From Stomoxys calcitrans (Eukaryota > Arthropoda > Insecta > Diptera > Muscidae): 64,000 nucleotides of DNA. The position numbers and the translations under genes are program-made. The notes beneath the pieces are model-generated. The model was not told where the DNA came from, searched no databases, and saw nothing but the letters and a program-made list of their open reading frames with translations. Positions 35,726 to 47,277 of the stretch are shown here, in pieces; positions within the stretch are counted from its first letter, which is position 1, and each line of letters opens with the position of its first letter. Location: the NCBI RefSeq assembly GCF_963082655.1, contig NC_081553.1, positions 228,556,482-228,620,481 on the forward strand. Reading direction: 5' to 3'.

Positions 35726-35899
35726 TCAAGGGGTAGAATGCCTGCGCCGTGCTTCACAAGCCCACAAGCTAGTGGTTTGCAAAGGTCTCCAAGTTCGGGG
35801 CTTATGTACAATTTCAATTTCTTCCAAAGAGTGTTATTACCAAGTCCACCGGTCTTCTTTGGCAAAACCATTTTCCGTCTACGAGGGGAAGTAATAGCA

Positions 35900-37560
35900 G
35901 ACTTAGACCAAACTTTAAACGGTAGCCGAAAAGGCATAGACGGTCTTTAACGGTCGTCTATAAGGCATTAACGGTGGCCTATACGGCATTAACGGTCGCC
36001 TATAAGGCATTTATGGTCCCATAAACGGAATAAACGACCTTTAATGGTTGCCTATAAGGCATTAACGGTGGCCTATACGGCATTAACGGTCGCATATACG
36101 GAAAAAACGACCTTTAATGGTTGGCTATAAGAAATAGACGACCTTTAACGGTCGCCCATAGGGCACAGGTGACGAACTCTAACGGTCACCCATAAGACAT
36201 AAACGACCTTTACCGCACGCTTATAAGACATAGACGCCTATAAAGCATAGACGACCTTAAGGGGCCGCCTATAAAGCATATAGGTCGCCTATCAGGCAAA
36301 GATGACCTTTAGACCACCTTTAACAGTCGCCTATAAGGCATAGACGACCTTTAAAGTCGCATGTAAAGCATATTCGCCTATAAGACATAGACAGCCTTTA
36401 ACAGCTTTCTATAAGACACAGATGGCCTTTAATAGTCGCCTATAAGGCATAGACGACCTTTACCGGTCACTGATAAGGCATTGACGACCTTTAGCGGTCG
36501 TTCGTAAGGCATTGACGATCTTTAATGGTCGCATGTAAGGAAATTCGCTTATAAGACATAGACAGTCTATAACAGCTTTCTATAAGACACAGATGGCCTT
36601 TAAAGCATAGACGACCTATAATGGTCGCCTTTAAGGCCTAGACGACCTTTAACGATCGCCTATAAGGCATAAACGACCTTTAACGGTTGCCTATTAAACA
36701 TAAACGAACTTAAAGGTGGCATAGACGATCTTTAAATGTTGCCTATAAGGCATAGACGACCTTTAAGTGTCGCCTATAAGACATAGCCGACTTTTTAGGG
36801 TCGCCCATAAGGCATATACGACCTTTAACGGTCGCCCATAAGACACAAACAACCTTTAAGGCATAGACGAACTTTACTACACGCTTTTAAGACACAGACG
36901 GCCTTTAAGGATTACTTATAAGGCATAGACGACTTTTAAGTTCGCCTATAGGGCATAGACGACCATTAATTTTGCCTATAAGTCATAGACGACTTTTAAT
37001 TTCCTATAAGACATAGACGAGTTTATAAGGTCGCCTATAAGCCATAGCCGACTTTTAATTTCGCCTATAAGGCATGGGCGACCTTTAAGTGTCGCCTATA
37101 AGACACAGAAGACTTTTTAGGGTCTCACATAAGATATAGATGGCCTTTAAGGGTAGCCTATAACGCATAGACGACCTTTAAGAGTCACCTATAATGGATA
37201 GACGACCCTTTAGGGTCGGCTATAAGACATATACGACCTTCAACGGTCGCCTTTAAGGCAAAGACACTCATAACGGTCGCTTATTAGGCATAGACGACAA
37301 ATGACGGTCGCCTTTTGGGCATATACGACGTATAACTGTCGTATAACAACCTCTAAGGAACTTTAATGGTCGTCTTTATGCATAGATGGCCTTTAGGGAT
37401 AAGGCATAGACGATCTTTAACGTTCGCCTATAAGGCAGTAAGAGTCGCCTTAGAGATAAAGGCTGCCAATAAGATAGACAACTCGCCTATAAAACATAGA
37501 CGGTCTATAACAGAGCCTATAAGACACAGACGGTCTTTGAAAATCGGCTATAAGAAATGG
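35900..37560. repeat. ~31-bp minisatellite whose unit forms a hairpin
   Basis: The consensus unit is about 31 bp: GCATAGACGACCTTTAACGG plus TCGCCTATAAG. It repeats roughly fifty times over 1.66 kb with many variants and some deletions. The core CGACC-TTTAAC-GGTCG is an inverted repeat with a 6-base loop. Variants such as CAGCC-TTTAAC-AGCTT swap both arms at two stem positions. There is no spacer/repeat alternation as in CRISPR. Confidence 0.9.
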
Positions 37561-38964
37561 GCGATCGCAAATTTGCAAAGGTTCCTAGAAAACCTGCAAA
37601 GGTTCTTAAATAATAAAATGTTGGCAAATATTTCTATAAAAAAGTTTTTTAACTTGTTCGCCTTAATGTTAAAGGACCTCGAAATTTATCATCTCCCAAA
37701 CAACAAGAAAATAAATATACAGACAATGAATCCCAAACTTCGTGCCCACCTTATGAATGAAAACCAAAACCAATATTGTTATAAGCTGAAGCTGTTTTTC
37801 CACTGTGATTGACATTAAGATAGAAACAAATAAAACCAGGATAGCAGGACGAACCTTACCAACATAGGATACAACTGGGTTGAGAGGGAAATCCCCATAG
37901 AAATAACAAAAGAAGCCAAAAACGAACGAAAAAAAAATTTAAAAAAATATAGACCACAAGAAAACATTTTCATAGCTTTATAGCAGCTTGTGTGATAAAG
38001 GTGCTGATGTGGCTACTGCACACTCTCCCTTAGACCTATCTATCACCGTCCCTATATTAAGGTGAAGTCCATAACATATATAAAGACTACATTTTTATTA
38101 AGGCAACTGACACAAGCCATCCATTCATCTATTTATCCATCCAGCTAGCCAAGTAACCAAGTTAGCCACCTTCCATTACTGATGATGATGATGATGATGA
38201 TGTCCATTCATTCACATTAAATGACCGAAACATTGCCACCATTGATGGTCGTCGAACGAATGAATGATGAAAGTTTATCAACAGAACGTTTAGACCAAAT
38301 GACATGCATAAATGCCAACAGCACCAAGGGCAAACAGGATCAGGAGCAAATATGTTGTGCACAAGCAAAATGCCAAATGGCGAACACAAATGATAGTCTA
38401 TTTTAGTACTTTTGGGTATGGCATATAAATAGCAATAGCAACAGCAACAAAGGATGAAATTTATAACGAAAACAAAAGTAAATTAATCGAATTCATGATT
38501 CAAGAGATTAAAGTGAAATTCAATAAAATAAAATTAAAAAAAAAACAATACAAGTGTAAGTTGCATATATTGAAATACATGTTAACACGCACACACACAC
38601 ATTCAATGAAATTAAAAAAAAAAAAATAAAATAATAATTGAATAATTTATAACCACTAGTATGGCATTATAAAAATTGCTTTAGGTCAAACTGCAATTCA
38701 ATTGAGTTCATAGAAAGCTATCCCTTTTAAATTGTAGCGGATTAGTGCGATAAATGCTGTAGATATTGATTTGCTTTTTTAAATAATATTTAATTAAATA
38801 TTTATATTATTTAAGCTTTAAAACATTTCTCTTTGTCATGGATCACAAAGTTGCAGCCATGAAAAGTTTGGTTTGACTTTGATGCGCCTGAAGGTAGGCA
38901 ATGGTTTTTGTTATTAATGAGTTATAATTGAGCAAATAAACCTAATGTAAACAAATAATAAAAA
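37561..38964. other. Unique DNA with simple repeats
   Basis: (GAT)n at 38179-38201, (CA)n near 38590 and A-runs. No gene recognised. Confidence 0.5.
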
Positions 38965-39415
38965 CGAACTAAGTTCGGCCGAGCCAAATCTTATATATCC
39001 TGCACCACGTATCGGATTTGTGAAGGTCTTTGCAAGGTTTCTGTTTAAAGGCAGAAACACATAATGGATAATGCGTGGTCAAGCAATAAATGCCATGGAT
39101 TTTTTCAATCTATTGGGATAACAATTACTTCCTTTAGGTGCTCAAGAAATTTAAACCAGAAATATGATCAAATTTCAGTCAAATCGGATAAGAAATGTGC
39201 CATCTGGGGGCTTAAAAAGTACAGTCGGTGGACCGATTTGTACATCGAGGTATATCAAGTGTATCTGGACCGAAGTATATCAGGCTATGGATCGATTTAG
39301 ACCATTATTACGCAAAATTTCAGCAAATTGGATATGAACTGAACACTCTATGGGTTTAAAAAATCAAATCATGGACCGATTTGGCCCGTTTATACTCCCC
39401 ATAGACCTACATCAT
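38965..39415 (+). repeat. Fam-141, 5' part
   Basis: Starts AACGAACTAAGTTCGGCCGA, then GCCAAATCTTATATATCCTG, followed by units with AATTTCAGTCAAATCGGATA and ATATCAAGTGTATCTGGACC. The 3' terminal block is absent. Confidence 0.75.
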
Positions 39416-39429
39416 TTAGAAGTGTCTAT

Positions 39430-39690
39430 CAAAATGTCAAAGACGTTACAGTGATTTCCACATGGGGGAACGCCCCTCCCAAAACGGGCATGTAGGCCGA
39501 TTGGGACAATATGGGCCTCAACTGAAAGGTATTTGGAAGTAGAGTGCGAATATGATACATAAATGAGTGTTCGAGAATCTGACGAATGGTCGAACGCCAT
39601 AGAAACCTCAAGACGGACTAATGGACGATCGGGACAGCATGGGGCGTCTTTAGGATCAGAATCAAAACGCATCAGGCGACCGCTCCACCC
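39430..39690 (+). repeat. GGGACAATATGGG family unit
   Basis: GGCCGATTGGGACAATATGGG, CCTCAACTGAAAGGTATTTG, GAAGTAGAGTGCGAATATGA and a second GACGATCGGGACAGCATGG. It ends in a run of A (39690-39708). Related to 22560-23640 and 30700-31260. Confidence 0.6.
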
Positions 39691-39984
39691 ACAAAAAAAA
39701 AAAAAAAAATAAAACGTGGTGTGATTGTGACAATCTTGGTTTTAAATGTCTTTAGAAGTCTATTGCCACAATGTGGCTTCAAGAATGTGGGGGCCACCCT
39801 ACATTCATGAAAGAACATGAAATCTCAATGGAATTAAAATATGAATTTGGTAGCAACATTTGAAGCGAAGTGTCTGGGGGCTGCCCCACCATAAAACCCC
39901 CCGGGCGTTCAAGGGCGATTGGAACAGCAGAAGTTCAAAAGAAACGCCTACAGGGGTAGACTTTGAATTTCCAAAATTGCATGC

Positions 39985-40120
39985 TCTAGGGCTCAAGAAG
40001 TATAATCGGGAGATCGATATGTATGGCAACTACATACGGTTACGAACCGATTAAGACCATACTTGGCATATTTGTTGCAAGTCAAAACATAATACTTCAC
40101 ACAAAATGTCAGCCAAATCT
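39985..40120 (+). repeat. Fam-141 single unit
   Basis: GGGCTCAAGAAGTATAATCGG, GAGATCGATATGTATGGC, CATACTTGGCATATTTGTTG and ATGTCAGCCAAATCTGATAA: one internal unit, cut at the right by a SINE-A 3' fragment. Confidence 0.75.
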
Positions 40121-40160
40121 GATAATCCGACTGCACTCATTAATATGAGAGAAGTACCCT
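40121..40160 (+). mobile_element. SINE-A 3' remnant
   Basis: ATCCGACTGCACTCATTAAT followed by ATGAGAGAAGTACCC, the penultimate part of SINE-A, wedged between two Fam-141 segments. Confidence 0.6.
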
Positions 40161-41345
40161 GTATATTCTTGATCGTCATATTGATCTAGCCCATATAGAC
40201 TGATTTTGGTCTTAGGCCTCTTAGGTCAATAAAAGCCAATTTTATTAACCGATTTCGTTGAAAGTTGGCATAGTATGTGTTTTGACCTTCGACTACAGTG
40301 TCGATTATCCAGATCCCGATCTGTCTATATTTGGATATAGCTATCATATAGACTATTCTCACGGTTTTAGGGCTTAGACCCATAAAAGCCGCACTTTTTA
40401 ACCAATTTGGCTGAAATTTGGCACAGTGATTTGTTGTAGGCACTTGACATCCACCACCAAAGAATAGTGGGCTTATTTATTTCGTCATTTAGTTTGTCTC
40501 CTGTTCTTAGAGAATTCGGCGATATCGATATTTTAAAATTGAGACATCGACTTGAATTTTAGCAGAATCGTAATTTGTCCATACGCAAGTTATTAAGTTA
40601 TTGAACGGGTAAGATTGGGCCATATTCATATAGACCAATCTTTCGATTTAGGTTCTTGAAGCCATTAAAAACGCATTTGTAAACCGATCTTTCTGTATTT
40701 TGGAGCAGTGAGTTAAATTGGACAACAGTGCCGACTTGTACTTGGATACATTTGCCATATGGACTGAACTACAGAATAACGGCCTTATTCACAAAAAAAA
40801 AAACCCTAAAAAGGTTTATTTGAAAGTTCTTTAAAAAAAAACTGTCCAATAAACCTATTTAAAATCTACCTTTTGTGATTACCGGTGTATGAGTCTTGAC
40901 CTGGAAAGGTAAATTGTTTATCAGACTTTGAGGAAATTTGAAACAGGTAGTGGCTTTGGGCTTCTTCACATCGCTGCCAAAAGTGGTCTACATAGAATCT
41001 GATCTAGATTAAGTAGCTGCTATATAAACCGATCTCTTGAATTGGCATCCTAGGATCTTATATGTTAAATCAAATATATCAAATGAGTTATTTAGATCCC
41101 CCAGTAGCTTTGGGCAGTATGGTCCGAATTGAGATATATTTGGATAGACCTTTCGTCATAAAGTGTATTTTTTTAGTAGATTTAGTAGATTGGAAATTTT
41201 TTTTCTCACATCAAATATGAAAGACTAGCTATAAAATGCTTAATTTTTGATTACGGATATAGTAGGCAGTTCATTGTTAAATATAATTACAAATGTTTCC
41301 ATGGTGCAGGGTATCCAAAGATCGCCTGTTCGAACTTAGTAAGTT
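40161..41345 (-). repeat. Fam-141, ~150-bp subfamily, holding a foldback MITE
   Basis: Units with ACCGATTTCGTTGAAAGTTGG, TATATTTGGATATAGCTATC and CAATTTGGCTGAAATTTGGCAC. The 5' end on the right is GGTGCAGGGTATCCAAAGATC and GCCTGTTCGAACTTAGTAAG. The foldback MITE 40780-40884 interrupts it. Confidence 0.75.
40780..40884. mobile_element. Foldback MITE copy 2, ~105 bp
   Basis: Left arm CGGCCTTATTCACAAA and GGTTTATTTGAAAG; right arm CCAATAAACCTATTTAAAAT and CTTTTGTGATTACCGG. Same element as 34691-34804, inserted in Fam-141. Confidence 0.75.
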
Positions 41346-42102
41346 TTTTGATATTTGAATACTCCGCAAAACCCACTTTAATATCCATTAAAATTTTAAT
41401 AAATTTCCTTTAAAACTTCATTTAGACCACGAACAGTCATCTATCAAAAGCCGTCAACTCACCAATTGGCTTGCCATGTAAAAATAAACCGGAAATATTG
41501 ACATTTAATTAATAAACAACACAAGTGCCTGCGTATTTTTTGTTTTTCTCCACTCTGAGGTGAGAAGAAAACAAAAATAAATCCGGAAATAAAACCTACA
41601 TTCTGTGCTGAAATGCAATGAATTTAATCTCAGAGTTCATTTCAACGCTTGAGTGCTTACAGTTTTAATTAAAAGAGAATGAGAAACAAACAAACAAACA
41701 GAAAAAATAATCACAAGTGTAAAAGCTTTCAAAAGAGAATGTAAAAAAAAGCATAAATAGAATTATTGCATACTTATGGGAAAAAGTAACAACACTCAGT
41801 ACATTAAAGCATTTCCGTTATATCCTTGAAGTATGCATCATAGAATATGCATAAAGGTGATAAGCTTATAAGCATGTAAATTTTTTGTGTAAAACGTGAA
41901 AGCAGAAAATTGAATAAAGGAAAACAGAAGTACTTTTTATTTAGAATCTTTATCTTTCATGGTAGAGAGCCTAAAAGTATACTTTAGAAAAAAGTGTGAA
42001 AAGAAATGATGACGTTCGTATAACATCAGGCTTTATAAAATAAAAGTGAAATTGCCTTTAACTGGTTGTTCAACATTCTAACAAGTAATGCCATAGTATG
42101 GA

Positions 42103-42116
42103 GCCTAAATGTAGGC
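42103..42116 (-). promoter_or_regulatory. Dyad motif GCCTA-N4-TAGGC (perfect)
   Basis: GCCTAAATGTAGGC; its paralogue at 42437 is identical over all 14 bases. Confidence 0.55.
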
Positions 42117-42436
42117 AAAGCTCTTGCCTTAGAAAATTTTAACAGCATTAATTTAATTTTTCAAATGCAATTTTCCATTATACAGCACAATTATACCTAA
42201 AATGCAAATGTATTACATCAGAACTTATTTTTTCTCAAAACAGAACTACATTTTATTAAGAATCTTCATGTTCAATGGTAGAGAGCCTACATGTATACTT
42301 TAAAAAGTGTAAACAAGAGATAACGTTGGTTTTTTTATTTGCATCCTAGCCTTTATATAATTCAAATTAATATTCCCTTTAACAGCTTTTAAAGTTCTCT
42401 TAGTCTGAATTGTGGTAAATGACGCAATTTTGTTTC

Positions 42437-42450
42437 GCCTAAATGTAGGC
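42437..42450 (-). promoter_or_regulatory. Dyad motif GCCTA-N4-TAGGC (perfect)
   Basis: GCCTAAATGTAGGC in the second half of the duplication. The flanks TGTTTC and AATCCTC differ from those at 42103 (TATGGA and AAAGCTC). Confidence 0.55.
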
Positions 42451-42560
42451 AATCCTCTGACCACCGATATTTTTATGTATAGCATATATTTATTTTTTCA
42501 ACAACAATTTTCCTAAATGCGTCACAATTCTACTTAAAACACAAGTCTATTACATCAAAA

Positions 42561-43168
42561 CTTAATTTTTCCCATAATTTTGAGTAATTCCTAAATTGGT
42601 TGTAAAATTATAAATTCTTAATTGTGGGAAACCCAAAAGGCCTTATTATTGTGTAGGACGAAACCCAAAATTATTTTAGGGACACCATTAATTATTAACC
42701 ATTAGTCCTTCCATTTTCATTCAGTGGCTAATAAATTTTTTTATTTAACTGGACGGTAAAACCATTTTTGTTCTATTGTTACCACGAGCAAGGCCATATT
42801 GTACAAAATAACCTCAAATATTGTAATTTGCTAAATAATAGGGTTTGACAAGAATATACTATTTCAATTAATTGGCGTAAACAAATACGCTTCACTTCAA
42901 GTTTCTAATGGAATACAAAGAGCCTTGAAATATGTTTGAAAACTTTAATATATGAAACAAGACTTCCTAAAATATTCTATAAAAACACTACAAATGTCAA
43001 ATCAGACTAAACAAGACACATTTTTATATCCATAGGCAGACAGTGGTTTGTAAAATTGTTGAAGTCTTGGGAATATGATGTTTGCAGTAGGACAACAATT
43101 TTAAAAATTAAAAAAGGAATTATTTTATATATATTACAATACTCCTTGAAGTATGCACTATATGAATA
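42561..43168. other. Unique AT-rich DNA
   Basis: One weaker dyad site TCCTTGAAGTATGC at 43143, identical in 14 bases to that at 41823. Nothing else recognised. Confidence 0.5.
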
Positions 43169-44315
43169 CAGCTACGGTCAAAATAATAGCACCAATATAA
43201 ATTTTTCAAGTCAATTGGCGTTTTTATTCCATATAACTTCCAAACCCTTTATATTTTTGTTTCGACGATTTCGTTTAAGGTTCGTAAAGTAGTGGATTTT
43301 GAAGGGGGGTTTACAACATAAAATAATCGTATTTACTAGCTTTTTGGCACAAACTTAAAAATCAAGCAGTCAGTTTTGATATTCTAGCTATATGTTTACC
43401 ACATTCAAATTGTTGCTCCGAAGTAAAGGGCGTATAATTTCCACACTTTCACGGTATATTAAGAAATGTTCGTAGTTCCTCGGCAAGCATAATGATCTCC
43501 CCTCCGATTTTCGGACCAAACAATCCTTTACTAGAAGCACGATAATTAGTTTTCAACGACATGATTATTAGTTTTCATTTTAAACATGATACAAGCTCTT
43601 TGGTTAAATTTTTGGTTTTCATCCGTGGAATGCTTTTCTTATCCCATTGCAATGTAAAATGGTGAACATTTTAACCCATTTGAGTTTAACGGTAACAAAG
43701 CATCATAACATTTTCCAATTTGTCTATTTATTCAATAAAAATAACGGGATTTGGTAGAGAAACGTCATGTAGTGCTATTATTTTGGCTGCGGTAATATCG
43801 GCTCCAACATTAAACATCGATTAGAATATTAAAACAAATGTAATATGATGGACAGGAGGCCACCGTAGCGCAGAGGTTAGCATGTTCGCCTATGACGCTG
43901 AACGACTGAGTTCAAATCCTGGCGAGACCATCGGAAAAAATTTTCAGCTGTGGTTTTCCCCTTTTAATGCTGGCGACATTTGTGAGGTACTATGCCATAC
44001 AAAACTTCTCTCCAAAGAGGTGTCGCACTGCGGACTAGGCTATAAAAAGGAGGGCCCTTAACATTGAGTTTAAACTTGAATCGGACTGCACTCATTAATA
44101 TGTGAGAAGTTTGCCCCTGTTCCTTAGTCGAATGTTCATGGACAAAATTTGCAATTTGCAAAATGATGTACAAATCCATACGGTTTCAACAGATAACATA
44201 ATTATCTATCTTCCCTATAATACTGAACGCAATAAGAAATATTTTGCTGTGCATACTCGTATTGTACATAAGTATGCAGGTAACCTTAATGGTGCTATTA
44301 TTTTGACCGCCACTG
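43169..44315. mobile_element. Tc1/mariner-superfamily element with nested SINE
   Basis: Left end CAGCTACGGTCAAAATAATA, right end TATTATTTTGACCGCCACTG: inverted repeats of about 28 bp with few mismatches, flanked by TA on each side (43167-43168 and 44316-44317). Without the SINE (43855-44162 plus its target duplication) it is about 830 bp, shorter than an autonomous Tc1 element. No intact transposase frame; internal coding decay is too strong to assign motifs. Confidence 0.8.
43855..44162 (+). mobile_element. SINE-A, full length, 308 bp with target-site duplication
   Basis: Head GGAGGCCACCG; A box TAGCGCAGAGG, a match to TRGYNNANNGG; B box GAGTTCAAATCC, one or two changes from consensus; body CTCTCCAAAGAGGTGTCGCA; 3' end CCCCTGTTCCTTAGTCG and GCAATTTGCAAA. 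The flanking direct repeat is ATGATGGACA (43845-43854) and ATGATGTACA (44163-44172), one mismatch. Known: tRNA-derived SINEs are transcribed by Pol III from these boxes and moved by LINE machinery. Confidence 0.92.
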
Positions 44316-44337
44316 TATATATATGTATATATATATA

Positions 44338-45349
44338 TTTATGCTCTCCACCATATGATGGGGGTATACTAATTTCGTCATTCTGTTTGTAACTCCTCGA
44401 TATATTCGTCTAAGAGCCCATAAAGTATATAATTTTCTTGATCGTCATGACATTTTTAGCCGTTCTAGCAAAGTCCCTCCTTTTGTCTTTCCGTCCGCCT
44501 GTCTGTCGAAAGCACACTAACTATCGAAGGAGTATAGGTAGCCGCTTGAAATTTTGCACAAATACGTCTTATTAGTGTAGGTCGGTTGGGATTGTAAATG
44601 GGTCATACAGGTCCATGTTTTGATGTAGCTGCCACATAAACCGATCTTGGATCTCGACTTCTTGAGCCACTAGAGGGCGCAATTTTTACCCGATTTGGCT
44701 GAAATTTTGTAAGACGTGTTTCGTTATAATTTCCAACAACTGTGCTAGATATGGTTTAAATCGGTCCATAGCCTGATATGGCTGCCATATAGACCGATCT
44801 TGAACCTTGACTTCTAGATGGCGCAATTCCTACCCGATTTTGTTGAAATTTAGCATGACGTGTTTTGGTATGACTTCCAACAACTTCGCCAAATATGGTT
44901 GAAATCGGTTTATAACCAATATAGCTGTCATATAAACCGATCTGGGATCTTGACTTCTTACCCAATTAACAACCGATTTGGCTGAAATTTTGTACAACAG
45001 CATCTCCCATGATCTTCAACATACGCGTCAAATAGGGTCTGAATCGGTCTATTACCTGATATAGCTCCCATATAAACCGATCTCCCCACTTCAATTCTTA
45101 TTCGCAATTCTTAGTCGACTTGGCTGAAATTTTAAACAATGACTTCTGCTATGGTCTCCAACATTCAATCCAATTATGGTCAGAATCGGACCATAACTTG
45201 ATAAAGCTTCAATAGCATAGCAATTATTTTCTTTTATCCTTTGTTGGTCTAAAAAGAGATACCTGGAAAGAACACGACAAATGCGATCCATGGTGGACGG
45301 TATATAAGATTCGGCCGGGCCAAACTTAGCACGCTTTTACTTGTTTTTA
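44338..45349 (-). repeat. Fam-141, complete copy
   Basis: 3' end on the left: CTCTCCACCATATGATGGGGG, TCGTCATTCTGTTTGTAAC and the CCTCCTTTTGTCTTTCCGTCC region. Three to four internal units follow at 44692, 44836, 44971 and 45118 (spacing 144, 135 and 147), each CCGATTTGGCTGAAATTTTG-like. The 5' end on the right: GATCCATGGTGGACGGTATA, AGATTCGGCCGGGCCAAAC, TTAGCACGCTTTTACTTGTT. On the minus strand a frame starting at the ATG in ACCATGGATCGCATTTGTCG runs open from 45291 to 45091. Confidence 0.9.
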
Positions 45350-46383
45350 TTTCAAACCACAAGGATGTTTATATATTTTTCCGTCTGCCAAGTTTCACAA
45401 AAAATCGTATGCCTCCTTAAGAACAGATTTTTATTTACTTGAAATAAAAGCGAACAAAAAAAAAATAAACCAAAAAAATTCGCATGACAAAAATGCATGG
45501 AAGCAATGTCTGTCTATACATATACAAGTATATACATAGTATTACACATATGTATATACTCCAACATCAAAGCATTGCATTCTTTAAGTAAGGTTATACA
45601 AGTGCTAGAATTATTTCGTTCCACACTAAAAGTATGCAATAAAAAATGCAAATGCCCAAATGTATGCAAATGTATACAAAGAATGTACAAAAATAAAATA
45701 TATACAGCATGGTAAAAAACGGAAAAGGAATATCTTAATTATGTTATGTTATTTAAAAGCAAATATATAAATATATAAGCAAATATTTATTATGCATAAC
45801 TATACAGAAAACCCACAAACATGTCAATGTAGAAGATTTCTAAGCACAAATAATGTGGTTGGTTATTTTTTTTTTCAGTCTACACACTTTTGTCTTAGGG
45901 TTTTGATTTCAATAGAAAATGTATTTTAATTACATCCTTAAAATATGCCACATACATACATACATATCCACATACAAAAACCAATAATAACAAAACGATG
46001 CTTTTTCTACGAAATATTTTGTCAAATGTCATGAATTGACATATTATGAATAATTTATGAGAAGAACGATAAAAGATATGCAAATTATATAGTAGGTGAG
46101 AAAGTGTGTGCGTGTGGGTATAGGTATCAAAGCATTTGAATGTGAATTGATGCTTTAGTGTGTCACGCCATTCTAGTCTCAAGAGGGAGATAGAAAGCTT
46201 CTAATTGAAAATAATAAAAATATTTGAAGGAAAAAATTTTTCGAAATAAGCGGAAGTGTGTTTGGTATAAGATTATCAAGAAAATGAGCTTTGTTTTATG
46301 TTTCGAAAAAAAAAACATTATTAAAGCATATATTAAGGCACTAATTATTGTTGCATGATGAATTTTTTGGTACAGCATATTTT
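45350..46383. other. Unique AT-rich DNA
   Basis: Dyad-type sites GCCCAAATGTATGC (45654), GCATATATTAAGGC (46326) and GCATATTTTTATGC (46375, touching the Fam-141 end). (TATG)/(CATA) words at 45515-45560 and 45950-45975. No gene. Confidence 0.5.
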
Positions 46384-47277
46384 TATGCCCATCACCATAG
46401 AGGGGTATACTTATCTAGTCATTCCGTTTGTAACACCTCTTAATATTGATATAAGAACCCATAAAGTATATACACAATCTTGTTTGTCTCAACAATTTGA
46501 ATTGATCTAGCCATGTCCGACCGTTTGTCTGTATGTCGAAATCACGATAGCGGTCGAATGCGTAAAACTAGCCGCTTGAATTTTGCACAGATACTTACTA
46601 TTCGTTGGAGATTGCAAATGGGCCACATCGGTTAAGATTCGGATATAGCCCCCATTTAAACCTATGTCGCGATATAACTTCCGCAATGTTTGTTTGACTT
46701 GGCTAAAATTCTGCAGGTAGTTTTTGTAATGACTTTCAACAACTGAGCCAAGTACGGTCCATAGTCTGATCTATAGCCTGATATAGCTCAAATATAAACC
46801 GATCTCTCGATTTGATTTCTAAAGTCCCTAGAAGCCGCAATTTTTGTCCGATTTAGCTAAAATTCTGGACATAGTGTTCTGTTATAACTTCCAACAACTG
46901 TGCACAAGTACGGTCTATAACCTGATATAGCTCCCATATAAGCCGATCTGCAGATTACACTTCTAGAGCACTTACAAGCCGCAATTATTGTCCGATTTGG
47001 CTGAAATTTTCCATGCGGTGTTCTGTTACAACTTCCAACAACTGTGCCAAGTGCGGATCAAATCGGCCTATAACCTGATAAGGCTCCCATATAAACCGAT
47101 TTCCCGATTATTTTTGTTCGGTTCCTAGAAGCTTTAAATTTTGCTGGTTTGTCAGAAGAATAAAATAATGCCCTTTTACTAAATTTATTTTGTATATAAA
47201 TTTTTAGCAGAATCCATGGTGGTGGATTCCCAAGATTCGGCCCGACCGAACTTAGGACGCCTTCACTTGTTTTTATT
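46384..47277 (-). repeat. Fam-141, complete copy
   Basis: Left end ATGCCCATCACCATAGAGGG. Internal units with TCCAACAACTGTGCCAAGTG, CTGATATAGCTCCCATATAA and GCCGCAATTTTTGTCCGATT. Right end TCCATGGTGGTGGATTCCCA, AGATTCGGCCCGACCGAACT, CTTCACTTGTTTTTA. Confidence 0.88.

Larger units (their letters stand above)
41850..42560. repeat. Diverged tandem duplication (~330 bp) rich in dyad motifs
   Basis: Paired landmarks: TTAGAATCTTTATCTTTCATG / TTAAGAATCTTCATGTTCAATG, GGTAGAGAGCCTA at 41961 and 42278, GGCTTTATAAAAT / GCCTTTATATAATT, and TTTTTCAAATGCAATTTTCC / TTTTTCAACAACAATTTTCC. Both halves keep GCCTAAATGTAGGC and a second GCCTA-N4-TATAC site. There is no coding content. Confidence 0.7.

Noticed and set aside
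35900..37560. CRISPR-like array
   Set aside because: No constant repeat with variable unique spacers; adjacent degenerate ~31-bp units in a eukaryotic intron.
37366..37812. 148-codon open frame
   Set aside because: The first half is minisatellite sequence and the rest is AT-rich with no recognisable domain.
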